64,000 bases of DNA from Nocardioides turkmenicus (GTDB lineage: Bacteria > Actinomycetota > Actinomycetes > Propionibacteriales > Nocardioidaceae), in contig NZ_JAALAA010000022.1 in the NCBI RefSeq assembly GCF_011045035.1, forward strand, positions 26,555-90,554, read 5' to 3'. The position numbers and the translations under genes were made by a program. Position 1 is the stretch's first letter, and each line of letters starts with the position of its first letter. Under the pieces are notes generated by a model that ran no database searches, had not been told where the DNA came from, and was given only the letters and a program-made list of their open reading frames with translations. Below are positions 1 to 8,562 of this stretch, piece by piece.

Positions 1-1001
1 TGGCCGTCGAGGGCGAGCACGATCAGCTTGGTGCCGTCGCGGTTGAGCCCGACCGCCGTGCGCGAGTGGACGCCGTCGTCGCCGATGCCCGGGCCGACCT
101 CGCCGTCGACCACGAGCTGGACGTTGCCGCTGACCGCCCAGTCGGCGTCCTCGGCCAGCCCGACGGCCACATCCACCCGGTCGCCGACCTCCAGGTCGCC
201 CACGACCCGGGCACCGGCCTCGCGACCGAGCAGCACCTGGCCGTCGTCGGGCACCGCCGGCGCACCGGCCTCGTCGTCGACCGCCGTGACGACGCCGTCG
301 ACGACGGTGGCACGGGCGACCTCCGGGGAGACGTTCGCCGGACCGCCGACCGGCCGGTCGAGGGTGTAGTCGCCCCACAGCTCGGTGTAGACGCCGATGC
401 CACCGGTGGGCAGCGACGGGGTGTTGAAGCCGGCCAGGTCGTGCTCGGTGCCCTCGATCGTGACGGTCCCGCCCGAGGTCAGCTCGCCGATCGCGGCTTT
501 CGCGCCGGCCATCGACAACGTGGGATCGGAGCCGAACCGCGCGTTCTGCAGGCCGTCGCGGCTCTTGGCCAGCCCGACCGGCGCCCCGGAGGCGTTGATG
601 TCGTAGAAGCCGGCGTTGATGCCGGCCACCGCGCCGGTCCCGGCCATCTGGCGGGAGAGGGTGCCGATCCCGGCGACCTTGCCGGTGTTGCGTACGTCCA
701 TCGACAGCGTCGGCTCGGACAGGTCCGCGGTGAGGACGTTGCCGCGGTTCCAGCCGGTGGTCTCGAGCCGCTGGAAGTTGGTCAGCTTCAGGCCCGGTGC
801 GACGTCCTGGGTCGCGACCGTCGAGAGCGCCTCCCCGCCGGCGGCGAAGTCGTAGCCGTTGGACTCCTGCTGGTTCGGCGGGATCCCGCCCGGGGCGAGC
901 GTCACCGCGGTCGGCGGCGGAGGAGGTACGTCGGCGGCGGCCGGTCCGGCGGCGACGAGAACAGCCAGGGCGAGAGCGAGCGTGGGGGCGAGGGGGCGCA
1001 C
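1..1001 (-). CDS. Secreted phosphodiester glycosidase family protein (NAGPA/DUF2233-like), 3' part outside window
   Basis: The gene runs off the left edge, so only about 333 N-terminal codons are visible. A GTG start at 1001 gives a classic signal peptide (MRPLAPTLALALAV, then Ala-rich up to about residue 24). The mature part contains GAVAGINAGFYDINASGAP and, near the window edge, TAVGLNRDGTKLIVLALDG. These are typical of the phosphodiester glycosidase family, which includes the domain of N-acetylglucosamine-1-phosphodiester alpha-N-acetylglucosaminidase and bacterial exopolysaccharide-associated proteins. It probably acts outside the cell on a sugar phosphodiester; the substrate is unknown. 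It is divergent from the hydrolase at 1093 with a 91-bp spacer. A GGGAG lies just upstream of the chosen start. Confidence 0.8.
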   Translation of the reverse strand, partial: MRPLAPTLALALAVLVAAGPAAADVPPPPPTAVTLAPGGIPPNQQESNGYDFAAGGEALSTVATQDVAPGLKLTNFQRLETTGWNRGNVLTADLSEPTLSMDVRNTGKVAGIGTLSRQMAGTGAVAGINAGFYDINASGAPVGLAKSRDGLQNARFGSDPTLSMAGAKAAIGELTSGGTVTIEGTEHDLAGFNTPSLPTGGIGVYTELWGDYTLDRPVGGPANVSPEVARATVVDGVVTAVDDEAGAPAVPDDGQVLLGREAGARVVGDLEVGDRVDVAVGLAEDADWAVSGNVQLVVDGEVGPGIGDDGVHSRTAVGLNRDGTKLIVLALDG

Positions 1002-1092
1002 GCTCCCACTGTCGCGATCTCGGTGCTCGGCGGGAAGCGAATTAGGGGAAGCGTGCGTGGCGGATCCGTGAACGGACGATACGGTCAGGGGT

Positions 1093-1896
1093 GTGCTGAC
1101 GGTAGCGGTGGTGCAGGAGACGGCGGTCCCCGGTGAGGTGGCGGCCAACGTCGCGACGACGGCCGACCGGGTCCGCGAGGCGGCCGCGAGAGGCGCGCGG
1201 CTGGTGGCGCTGCCGGAGACGTTCACGACCTCGTGGGACCTCGACGTGTTCGGCGGGCCGCTGCCCACGCTCGACGATCCGTCCTGGCTCGCGCCGGCAC
1301 AGGCCGCCGTGGACGAGACCGGCGCGGTGCTGGTGCTCAACTCGCCCCTCGCCCGAGACGGGCGACAGGCGATCACCAGCCTCGTGCTCGCGCCGGGGGA
1401 GGAGCCGGTCGCGGCGTACGACAAGCAGCATCTCTTCCCGCCCGAGCGCGAGCCCTTCGAGCCCGGCGGACACGGCACCACGATCGAGATCGACGGCGTC
1501 CGGGTGGCGCTGTCGGTCTGCTACGACGCCAACTTCCCCGAGCACGCCGCAGCGGCGGCCGCCGACGGCGCGATCCTCTACCTCAACACCGGCGCCTACT
1601 TCCCCGGTGGCGGCCACCGGCGCGACCTGCACTACGCCGCCCGAGCGCTGGACAACTCGATGTACGTCGCCTTCGCCGGACTCGTCGGCGGGCCGCTCGG
1701 CTTCATCGGCGGCTCGGCCCTCTACGACCCGCTCGGCCGGCCGGTCGAGCGCCTCGACGACGCCACCCCGGGCATGGTCGTCGCCACGATCGACCCGGCG
1801 GAGGTGGCGCGCGTCCGCGACGACCAGCGGATGTGGGCGGACCACCGGGCGGACCTCGGCCCACGGCGTACGGTCTCCGTCGCGGCTGCCCCGTAG
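1093..1896 (+). CDS. Carbon-nitrogen hydrolase (nitrilase superfamily)
   Basis: This 267-aa cytoplasmic protein has the Glu-Lys-Cys triad of the nitrilase/omega-amidase fold: E42 in ALPETF, K111 in YDKQHLF and C143 in SVCYDANFPE. Members hydrolyse non-peptide C-N bonds in small amides, ureido compounds or nitriles; the Lys and Cys contexts resemble the amidase branches rather than true nitrilases. The substrate cannot be told from sequence. The GTG start at 1093 follows a GGGG-type ribosome site and gives the expected N-terminal strand (LTVAVVQ). Only 10 bp separate its stop from dnaG, so the two may be cotranscribed, although they need not be functionally related. A second, unrelated-looking paralogue lies at 5222. 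Confidence 0.85.
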   Translation: MLTVAVVQETAVPGEVAANVATTADRVREAAARGARLVALPETFTTSWDLDVFGGPLPTLDDPSWLAPAQAAVDETGAVLVLNSPLARDGRQAITSLVLAPGEEPVAAYDKQHLFPPEREPFEPGGHGTTIEIDGVRVALSVCYDANFPEHAAAAAADGAILYLNTGAYFPGGGHRRDLHYAARALDNSMYVAFAGLVGGPLGFIGGSALYDPLGRPVERLDDATPGMVVATIDPAEVARVRDDQRMWADHRADLGPRRTVSVAAAP

Positions 1897-1906
1897 GATT
1901 CACCTC

Positions 1907-3790
1907 GTGGCGGGCCGCATCAAGGAGACGAGCATCCAGGAGGTGCGCGAGAAGGCGCGCTTGGACGACATCGTCTCCCAGTACGTCACGCTGCGCCGCG
2001 CCGGGCCCGGCACCTTCAAAGGGCTGTGCCCGTTCCACGACGAGAAGTCGCCGTCGTTCAACGTGAACCCCTCGCGCGGGTTCTACAAGTGCTTCGGCTG
2101 CGGCGAGGGCGGCGACGTCATCGACTTCGTGATGAAGCTCGACGGGCTCAGCTTCTTCGAGGCGGTCGAACGGCTCGGCGACAAGGTCGGCGTACAGGTC
2201 CAGCGCGAGGAGGGCGACGATGCGCCGGTCCGACGGGGTCCGGGCCGCGGCAAGCTGGTCGAGGCCCACAAGGTCGCCGCCGAGTTCTACGCCGAGCAGC
2301 TGCTGACCCCGGACGCGGTGGTCGCGCGCCAGTTCCTCGCTGAGAAGGGCTTCGACCGCGACGCCGCGCTCCACTTCGGCGTCGGCTTCTCGCCGCGCGG
2401 GGGAGAGGACCTCTATCGCCACCTGCGTGCGCGCGGGTTCTCCGACGAGGAGGTCGTCACCGCTGGTCTGGTGGCGCAGGGGCGGTCGCACTACGACCGG
2501 TTCCGCGGCCGGCTGATGTGGCCCATCCGGGAGTCGGGCGGCGATGTGATCGGCTTCGGCGCGCGTCGGCTCTTCGACGATGACCGCATCGAGGCGAAGT
2601 ACCTCAACACCTCCGAGACGCCGATCTACAAGAAGTCCCACGTCCTCTACGGCATCGACCTGGCCCGCAAGGAGATGGCCCGCACCCGCGAGGCGGTGAT
2701 CGTGGAGGGCTACACCGACGTGATGGCCTGTCATCTCGCCGGGGTCACCACCGCGGTCGCCACGTGCGGCACCGCCTTCGGTGACGATCACGCCAAGGTG
2801 CTGCGCCGGTTCATCTCCGACGACCAGCAGCTGCGCGGCGCGGTGGTGTTCACCTTCGACGGCGACGCCGCCGGCCAGGCCGCGGCCCTGAAGGCGTTCA
2901 AGGGCGACGGCAACTTCACCTCGCAGACCTACGTCGCCGTCGAGCCCGACGGCCTCGACCCCAACGACCTGCGGATCAAGAAGGGCGACGAGGCGGTCCG
3001 CGAGTTGCTCGCCAACCGGGTCCCGCTCTACGAGTTCGTGCTGCGCAACGTCGCCTCGAAGTACGACCTCGACCGTGCCGACGGCCGGGTCGACGCGCTC
3101 CGTGAAGCCGCGCCCTTGGTGGCTTCCGTGCGTGACGAGTCCAAGAAGATGGGCTTCACCCGGGACCTGGCGCGCTTCCTCGGCGTCGATCCGGACGAGG
3201 CCGCCCGAGAGGTACGCCGCGCCGCCGGCCGCCCGGCGCCGTCGGCCGCTCCGCCCCGGCGTGAGGCGGTCGCTCCTCAGCAGGCGCCCGCAGCGCCCCG
3301 CCGCCCACCCATGCCGCACCCGCGCGAGCCCCGCTTCGCGGTCGAGCGGGAGACGCTGAAGCTCTTCGTGCAGCACCCCGTCGCCCTCGGCCGCACCACC
3401 GGCGAGATCACCCCCGAGGCGTTCACCCACCCGCTCTACCGGGCGCTGTGGGAGATCATCGCCGGCCTCGGCGGTCCCGGCGCCGGCACCGGCGACGCCG
3501 GCTGGGCCCAGAAGCTCGCCGCCGCCTCCTCGGACCCGCTCGTCAGCCGCATCCTCGCCGAGCTGGCCGTGGAGCCGATCCCGTCCGCGAAGGAGCCCGA
3601 CTCGGCGTACGTCCTGCAGTACGTCGTACGCCTCCTCGAGCTCCTCGACCAGCGCCGCATCGCCGACGTGAAGAGCCGTCTGCAGCGCTCCGACGCGGCC
3701 GCCGACCCCGACGCGTACAACCGTCTTTTCGCCCAGCTCGCCGCCCTCGAGCAGCACCGTCGCGGCCTCCGCGATCTCGTCGCCGAATGA
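1907..3790 (+). CDS. dnaG: DNA primase
   Basis: This 627-aa primase makes RNA primers for Okazaki fragments and works with the DnaB helicase at the fork. The N-terminal zinc ribbon is complete (CPFHDEKSPSF, then CFGCGEGG, around residues 40-65). The catalytic core follows, with a TOPRIM motif (VIVEGYTDVMA near residue 270) and the metal-binding TFDGDAAGQAA near residue 320. A low-complexity Pro/Ala/Arg linker near residues 440-480 precedes the C-terminal helicase-interaction domain. The GTG start at 1907 is chosen because it gives the family N-terminus AGRIKETSIQEVREKARLDD; longer readings extend into the preceding gene. The tRNA-Asn gene lies 64 bp downstream. Confidence 0.97.
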   Translation: MAGRIKETSIQEVREKARLDDIVSQYVTLRRAGPGTFKGLCPFHDEKSPSFNVNPSRGFYKCFGCGEGGDVIDFVMKLDGLSFFEAVERLGDKVGVQVQREEGDDAPVRRGPGRGKLVEAHKVAAEFYAEQLLTPDAVVARQFLAEKGFDRDAALHFGVGFSPRGGEDLYRHLRARGFSDEEVVTAGLVAQGRSHYDRFRGRLMWPIRESGGDVIGFGARRLFDDDRIEAKYLNTSETPIYKKSHVLYGIDLARKEMARTREAVIVEGYTDVMACHLAGVTTAVATCGTAFGDDHAKVLRRFISDDQQLRGAVVFTFDGDAAGQAAALKAFKGDGNFTSQTYVAVEPDGLDPNDLRIKKGDEAVRELLANRVPLYEFVLRNVASKYDLDRADGRVDALREAAPLVASVRDESKKMGFTRDLARFLGVDPDEAAREVRRAAGRPAPSAAPPRREAVAPQQAPAAPRRPPMPHPREPRFAVERETLKLFVQHPVALGRTTGEITPEAFTHPLYRALWEIIAGLGGPGAGTGDAGWAQKLAAASSDPLVSRILAELAVEPIPSAKEPDSAYVLQYVVRLLELLDQRRIADVKSRLQRSDAAADPDAYNRLFAQLAALEQHRRGLRDLVAE

Positions 3791-3854
3791 GGGCCTCCCG
3801 ATTTCCGATCGCCGCCGCCGGGTTGCTAAGGTTTCACCGCGCCGCAAGGAGCAT

Positions 3855-3930
3855 TCCCCGATAGCTCAATTGGCAGAGCATTCGGCTGTTAACCGGAGGG
3901 TTGTTGGTTCGAGTCCAACTCGGGGAGCCA
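3855..3930 (+). tRNA. tRNA-Asn (anticodon GTT), CCA encoded
   Basis: A full cloverleaf is visible. The 7-bp acceptor stem pairs TCCCCGA (3855-3861) with TCGGGGA (3920-3926). The D-arm is TAGCTCAATTGGCAGAGC, the anticodon loop CTGTTAA carries GTT, and the T-arm contains GGTTCGAGTCC. The discriminator base is G and CCA is encoded at 3928-3930. It is followed at once by a strong hairpin that probably ends its transcript. Confidence 0.97.
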
Positions 3931-3934
3931 GAAC

Positions 3935-3974
3935 AGAGCCGCTGACCAGGCAAAACGCCAAGGTCAGCGGCTCT
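3935..3974 (+). terminator. Hairpin terminator after tRNA-Asn
   Basis: A perfect 13-bp stem is seen (AGAGCCGCTGACC at 3935-3947 with its complement at 3962-3974). The loop is 14 nt and a short T-containing tail follows. It begins 5 bp after the tRNA CCA end, as expected for a tRNA transcription terminator. The U-tract is weak, as is common in high-GC actinomycetes. Confidence 0.75.
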
Positions 3975-4156
3975 TGTCATATCGTTCGTTGATCGTTTCT
4001 CTTGCAATGCACACGCTCAGGCCCGAGCCGCCTTCTCGAGGCACGAACCACATGGTGGTTCCACGGCCTCGTTGACGGGGCCGGGACAGGCGAGCCATGA
4101 TCGGTGGACTCGAGGCTCGGCTCGAAGTCCGTCTGTTCAGATCGTCGGGAGGTGCC

Positions 4157-5140
4157 ATGGGAGTTCCCGCATTGGCGCGTCTGACGGCGGATCGCGGTCG
4201 CGCTGTCTTGTCCGACACCGGCGATGCCGACGAGATCATCGAGGCGTGCACTGGCGCGCTGCGCCCCCATTCCCTCGCCGTGCGCCAGGCGAGGCCTCGG
4301 CTCGCCACGACCCTGACCCACGTCCCTCTTCTCGACGCGTCGGTCAACCTGTTGCGCTACGGCGCCGAGGTCACGGTGAGTTCCGGCGACGGGGTCCTCG
4401 ACGACTACCTCCTCACCCTCCCCCTCGGCGGTGCTGGAGTGTTCCGCTACGGGCAGTCGGAGGTGGTGGCCACCCCGGGACACGGCGTCATCATCGGTCC
4501 GCACCGTGAGTTCGAGTTCGCCTTCGACGCCGCCTGGGACCAGGTGATCGTGCGCCTTGACCGCACGCGGGTCGAGTCGGTGGCGGCCGCGTTGACGGGG
4601 GAGGTCGGGCCGGTTCACTTCGATGTCGCGCTCGCAGAGGGTGTCGTGAGCCTCGACGGTCTGCTGGAGTCCGCCGTCAGCCTGGTCGATTCTGCCGCGG
4701 CGGAGCATCGGCCGCAGCTGATCTGGCAGCTCGAGCAGCTGATCATCGAGACTCTGCTGCTGGCGCAGCCGAACAACCGGACCACTGCTGCCGACCCCCA
4801 GCGTTCCCGGCCGGTGTCGCCGCGGTTGCGGGTGGCGATGGACTTCATGCTCGACCGGTTCGACGAACCGATGACCGTCACCGCGGTGGCGGAGGCGTGC
4901 GGTACGAGCGTACGTAGCCTGCAGGCCTGTTTCCGGAGCGAGCTCGGGACCACACCGCTGAAGTGGCTGCGCTCTCAGCGGCTCGAGCGAGCCCACGCCC
5001 TGCTGGCCAGTGGCGCGCCCGGCTTGTCGGTGACCGACGTCGCCTACCGTTGCGGGTTCTTCCACCTCGGCGAGTTCGGTGCTGCCTTCCGTGCCAGATA
5101 CGGCGTCACCCCTTCAGCTGTTCTCGCCGAGCGTCGCTGA
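4157..5140 (+). CDS. AraC family transcriptional regulator
   Basis: The 327-aa protein has an N-terminal AraC-binding-like (cupin-type) sensor region and a C-terminal AraC DNA-binding domain with two helix-turn-helix units. The second unit shows the conserved VTDVAYRCGFFHLGEFGAAF, and the RYGVTPSAVL tail is typical. The ATG at 4157 is preferred over an upstream in-frame ATG at 4097 because GGGAGG lies 5 bp before it. It sits 81 bp upstream of, and in the same direction as, the amidase/monooxygenase operon at 5222, so it is the likely activator of that pathway and may respond to its substrate. The effector is unknown. Confidence 0.92.
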   Translation: MGVPALARLTADRGRAVLSDTGDADEIIEACTGALRPHSLAVRQARPRLATTLTHVPLLDASVNLLRYGAEVTVSSGDGVLDDYLLTLPLGGAGVFRYGQSEVVATPGHGVIIGPHREFEFAFDAAWDQVIVRLDRTRVESVAAALTGEVGPVHFDVALAEGVVSLDGLLESAVSLVDSAAAEHRPQLIWQLEQLIIETLLLAQPNNRTTAADPQRSRPVSPRLRVAMDFMLDRFDEPMTVTAVAEACGTSVRSLQACFRSELGTTPLKWLRSQRLERAHALLASGAPGLSVTDVAYRCGFFHLGEFGAAFRARYGVTPSAVLAERR

Positions 5141-5221
5141 TCCACGTCCTCGCGTATATCCGAGTGCCGCTCGGCGTCTTTCCGATATCGGGTGTGTCTG
5201 CGGTCACACGATCGTTGAGGC

Positions 5222-6052
5222 ATGCAGATATCGCTTCTCCAGATCGCCAGCCCAGACCAGGAATCGGTCGAAGACCGACTTGCTCGCGTCGACCGAACGG
5301 TTCGCGCCGAGCGCGCCCTGCGAGATGTCGACCTGCTGGTGCTGCCGGAGATGTGGACGGCCGGCTACTTCTCCTTCGAGCACTACGTCGAGCGTGCCGA
5401 GCCCTTCGAGGGGCCGACCGTCGCTGCTGCTCGCAGCTGGGCCACCGCGCTGAAGCTGTTCGTCCACCTCGGCAGCTTCGTCGAGGCCGACCCCGAGGGC
5501 CGGTTGCACAACAACTCGGTGGTCGTCGCCCCTGACGGCGAGGTCGTCACCCGATACCGCAAGGTCCACCTGTTCGGCTACGGCTCTCGCGAGTCGGAGC
5601 TGCTGACGCCGGGGGAGGGCCTCGGCGTCGCTCCGGTCGCGGGCCCTACCACCGGGATCACGACGTGCTACGACCTCCGCTTTCCCGAGCTGTTCCGCAG
5701 CCTGGTCGACGAGGGTGCGGAACAGCTGGTCGTCTGCGCGGCCTGGCCCGCTGCCCGCCTCGAGCACTGGCGGCTGTTCACCTCCGTGCGCGCCGTCGAG
5801 CAGCAGGTCAACCTGATCGCCTGCAACGCCGTCGGCGAGCAGCAGGGCGTCGCCCTCGGCGGGCACAGCCGCGTGGTTGCGCCGACCGGCGAGGTGCTCG
5901 TCGAGGCCGGCGCCGACGAGGGCTTCACCTACGCCGACCTTGACCCCAGCCTTCCGCGCCGCTTCCGTGCGGAGTTCCCGGCGCTGGCCGACCGCCGGTG
6001 GCCGGCCGCGCCCGTACCGACACAGCCCACCCACATGAAGGAGTACGCATGA
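5222..6052 (+). CDS. Carbon-nitrogen hydrolase (nitrilase superfamily), first gene of catabolic operon
   Basis: This 276-aa cytoplasmic amidase-type hydrolase has a clear triad: E43 in VLPEMW, K114 in YRKVHLFGYG and C149 in TTCYDLRFPE. The RKVHLF and CYDLRFPE contexts match the omega-amidase/Nit and N-carbamoyl amidase branches. It starts 81 bp after the AraC gene. Its TGA overlaps the ATG of the DUF2848 gene by four bases (ATGA), showing translational coupling. In context it probably removes an amide nitrogen from an intermediate made by the flavin monooxygenase two genes later, but the order of steps cannot be read from sequence. Confidence 0.88.
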   Translation: MQISLLQIASPDQESVEDRLARVDRTVRAERALRDVDLLVLPEMWTAGYFSFEHYVERAEPFEGPTVAAARSWATALKLFVHLGSFVEADPEGRLHNNSVVVAPDGEVVTRYRKVHLFGYGSRESELLTPGEGLGVAPVAGPTTGITTCYDLRFPELFRSLVDEGAEQLVVCAAWPAARLEHWRLFTSVRAVEQQVNLIACNAVGEQQGVALGGHSRVVAPTGEVLVEAGADEGFTYADLDPSLPRRFRAEFPALADRRWPAAPVPTQPTHMKEYA

Positions 6053-6729
6053 GCACCACCGCGACGCGCCTCCGGCTCCGCACCACCCACGGTGCCGACG
6101 TCGAGATCGCGCCGACCCATCTCGTCGTGGCGGGTTACACCGGCCGCGACCAGGAGGCGGTCCGCCATCACATCGACGAGCTCGCCGCGATCGGCGTGCC
6201 GGAGCCGGACACCATCCCGGCTTTCTACCCGCTCGACGTCGACCGGCTGACCACCGCAGGCAACATCGAGGTCGGCGGCGCCGAGACGTCCGGCGAGGTC
6301 GAGCCGGTGCTCGTCCGAGCGAACGGGACTTACTACCTCACCATCGGTTCGGACCACACCGACCGGAAGATGGAGACCGTCGGCATCCAGCTCTCGAAGG
6401 CCGCCTGCCCCAAGCCGATCGCCTCCACCCTCATCGAGCTGGGCGACCCACCGGCCCTCCTCGACTGGGACGCCATCGTCGTCCGCAGTTGGGTCGACGG
6501 CGACCTCTACCAAGAGGGCACCCTCGCCTCGATGCTCCCGATCACCCAGGTCCTGGCGGAGTGGGACCAGATCGGTGGCAGCGCCGACGTCGCCCTCGTC
6601 CTCTTCGGCGGCACCCGACCGCTGATCGACGGCACCTTCCGCTACGGCCGCGACTGGCGCATGCAGCTCGAGGTCCCCGGCCACGCACCCATCGAGCTCA
6701 CCTACACCGTCTCTGTCAGGAGCAACTGA
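6049..6729 (+). CDS. DUF2848 family protein
   Basis: The 226-aa protein matches DUF2848 by its hallmark segments VVAGYTGRDQEAV with HHIDELAAIGVPEPD near the N-terminus, TSGEVEPVL, and GSDHTDR followed by LSKAACPKPIA. The SDHTDR segment and overall shape recall fumarylacetoacetate-hydrolase-like enzymes; this likeness is an inference and the family has no firm function known to me. It overlaps both neighbours by four bases or one base, so it is made together with the amidase and the monooxygenase. A C-C bond hydrolase or keto-enol step acting on the hydroxylated product would fit the context. Confidence 0.85.
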   Translation: MSTTATRLRLRTTHGADVEIAPTHLVVAGYTGRDQEAVRHHIDELAAIGVPEPDTIPAFYPLDVDRLTTAGNIEVGGAETSGEVEPVLVRANGTYYLTIGSDHTDRKMETVGIQLSKAACPKPIASTLIELGDPPALLDWDAIVVRSWVDGDLYQEGTLASMLPITQVLAEWDQIGGSADVALVLFGGTRPLIDGTFRYGRDWRMQLEVPGHAPIELTYTVSVRSN

Positions 6730-8204
6730 TGCGCACCAGCACCGACTACCTCGCCTCCCTCGACGACGGCCGCCGCGTCATCGTCGACGGCAAGCCCGTC
6801 GAGCACGTCGCCAGCGACCCGGCCTTCGCGCCGATCGCCAGCACCATCGGCAACCTGCTCGATCTCGCCGCCGACCCCGCCAACGGGATGCAGGTCCACG
6901 ACGAGGTGGCCGGCCGCCCGGTCAACCGCCTCTTCCTTGCGCCCCGCAGCGCCGAGGACCTGCAGTCCTGGCGCGACGCCGCCCAGGTCTGGGCCGACCA
7001 CACCCACGGCTGGGTGGGGCGTTCGCCCGACCACGTGGGTGCCTTCGTGGCCGCGTTCTCGGCGCATCCCGAGGCGTTCGAGTCCGAGCGTGGTCTGGCC
7101 GACAACGTGCTCGCGTTCCACCGCCGCATCGTCGAGAGCGACCTGTACGTGTCGTACGCGATCATCCCGCCGCAGGTCTCGCGCGCCACGACCGCGCACG
7201 CCTGGGAGGGCGACTTCATCCAGGTCGGGGTCAAGGAGGAGCGCGAGGACGGGATCGTCGTCCGCGGTGCCCAGATGCTGGCCACCGGTGGAGCGGTCGC
7301 CGACGAGATCCTGGTGTCCTGCATCAAGCCGCTCCAGGCCGAGGACTCCGACTTCGCGGTCAGCTTCACCGTCCCGGTCAACGCCGCCGGCCTCAGCCTC
7401 TACTGCCGCCGCCCCTACGCACCCGGCGTGACGAGCGAGTACGACTACCCGCTCAGCTCCCGCTTCGACGAGACCGACGCACTACTCGTCTTCGACGACG
7501 TCTTCATCCCGTGGAAGGACGTCTTCGTCTACAAGGATGTCGCCGGCCTGCGCAAGCAGTTCTTCGAGACCGCCGCCCACGTTCTCGGAAACTTCCAGGC
7601 CCAGATCCGATTCGCCACCAAGCTGAAGTTCCTCGCCGGCATCGCCCGCAAGGTCGCCGCCGTCAACGGCGTGGACAAGTTCCCCGGTGTCGTCGAGAAG
7701 CTCGGCGAGCTGGCCAGCCTGGTCTCGGTCGTGGAGTCCGGTGTGAACTCCGCGCAGTTCACCGCGACGACCGACGCCCAGGGCCTGACCCGCCCAGGCG
7801 CCCAGGCTCTCTACGGCGCCATGGGCCTCCAGGCCGAGATCCACCCGCGCGTCATCGGGATCCTGCGAGACCTCGTCGGCGGGGGAGTCCTGCAGGTCCC
7901 CTCGAGCGTGAACGAGCTCGTCGACGAGGCCACCCGCGACGACATGGAGCGCTACGTCAGCAGCCCCGGCATCTCCTCGATCGACCGGGTGAAGCTGTTC
8001 AAGCTCGCCTGGGATGCGATCGGCAGCGAGTTCGCCGGCCGCCATCAGCAGTACGAGCTCTTCTACTCCGGAGCCCCCTTCGTCGTGAAGGGCTACGCGT
8101 TCCGCAACTTCGACTACGACGGGCCGCTCGCGTCCGTCGAGGAGTTCCTGGCGTCGTACGGCGTCACCGAGCTCGCCGCCATCACCGAGGAGGTCACCGC
8201 ATGA
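6729..8204 (+). CDS. HpaB-type FADH2-dependent monooxygenase, oxygenase component
   Basis: The 491-aa protein belongs to the 4-hydroxyphenylacetate 3-hydroxylase large-subunit family, which has an acyl-CoA-dehydrogenase-like fold. Seen features are the N-terminal domain (MRTSTDYLASLDDGRRVIVDG), the substrate/FAD region SYAIIPPQVSR and the central VFDDVFIPWKDVF. The C-terminal helical domain follows, with VKLFKLAWDAIGSEFAGRHQQYELFYSG. The family uses free reduced flavin supplied by a partner reductase, and such a reductase lies at 8563. Length is normal. ATG at 6729 overlaps the upstream TGA. The family also includes chlorophenol and pyridine-type oxygenases, so the substrate should not be assumed to be 4-hydroxyphenylacetate. 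Confidence 0.93.
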   Translation: MRTSTDYLASLDDGRRVIVDGKPVEHVASDPAFAPIASTIGNLLDLAADPANGMQVHDEVAGRPVNRLFLAPRSAEDLQSWRDAAQVWADHTHGWVGRSPDHVGAFVAAFSAHPEAFESERGLADNVLAFHRRIVESDLYVSYAIIPPQVSRATTAHAWEGDFIQVGVKEEREDGIVVRGAQMLATGGAVADEILVSCIKPLQAEDSDFAVSFTVPVNAAGLSLYCRRPYAPGVTSEYDYPLSSRFDETDALLVFDDVFIPWKDVFVYKDVAGLRKQFFETAAHVLGNFQAQIRFATKLKFLAGIARKVAAVNGVDKFPGVVEKLGELASLVSVVESGVNSAQFTATTDAQGLTRPGAQALYGAMGLQAEIHPRVIGILRDLVGGGVLQVPSSVNELVDEATRDDMERYVSSPGISSIDRVKLFKLAWDAIGSEFAGRHQQYELFYSGAPFVVKGYAFRNFDYDGPLASVEEFLASYGVTELAAITEEVTA

Positions 8205-8557
8205 GCAAGCCCGAGATCGAGTTCACCCCGATCACCGACATCGATTACACCCTGTGCCCGGGCGACAACCCGCTGATCAAGGAGCGGATCCTCGCGGCGG
8301 ACCCCGCCGGTGGCGTGGCCACCCGGATTCTGCGCTACGAGCCCGGCGCCGACTCCACCGACCTGGGCGTGCAGAAGCACGAGTTCTGGGAGGAGGTCTA
8401 CATCATCGAGGGCTCGTTCCATGATCTCACGCTGGACCGGACCTTCGTGGCCGGCGAGTTTGCCTGCCGCCCGCCGGGCATGCCGCACGGCCCGTGGCGC
8501 ACCGACGAAGGCGTGACCACTTACGAGGTCCGCTACCACGCTCGGACCGAGGACTGA
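8201..8557 (+). CDS. Small cupin-domain protein
   Basis: This 118-aa single-domain cupin has the two beta-barrel motifs reduced: HEFWEEVYIIEGSFHD, carrying the His/Glu set of motif 1, and GEFACRPPGMPHGPW for motif 2 with its His. Such proteins bind a divalent metal and act as small dioxygenases, isomerases or accessory sensors. ATGA overlap with the monooxygenase and a 5-bp gap to the flavin reductase place it inside the pathway operon. It may process an unstable oxygenation product; the reaction is unknown. Confidence 0.88.
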   Translation: MSKPEIEFTPITDIDYTLCPGDNPLIKERILAADPAGGVATRILRYEPGADSTDLGVQKHEFWEEVYIIEGSFHDLTLDRTFVAGEFACRPPGMPHGPWRTDEGVTTYEVRYHARTED

Positions 8558-8562
8558 GGGAG

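Noticed and set aside
66..1136. Long plus-strand open reading opposite the phosphodiester glycosidase
   Set aside because: Rich in Ala, Arg, Gly and Val with no family motifs; the minus strand gives a signal peptide and a clear family match.
1703..3847. Long minus-strand open reading across dnaG
   Set aside because: An antisense shadow of dnaG caused by high GC at third positions; the primase motifs lie on the plus strand.
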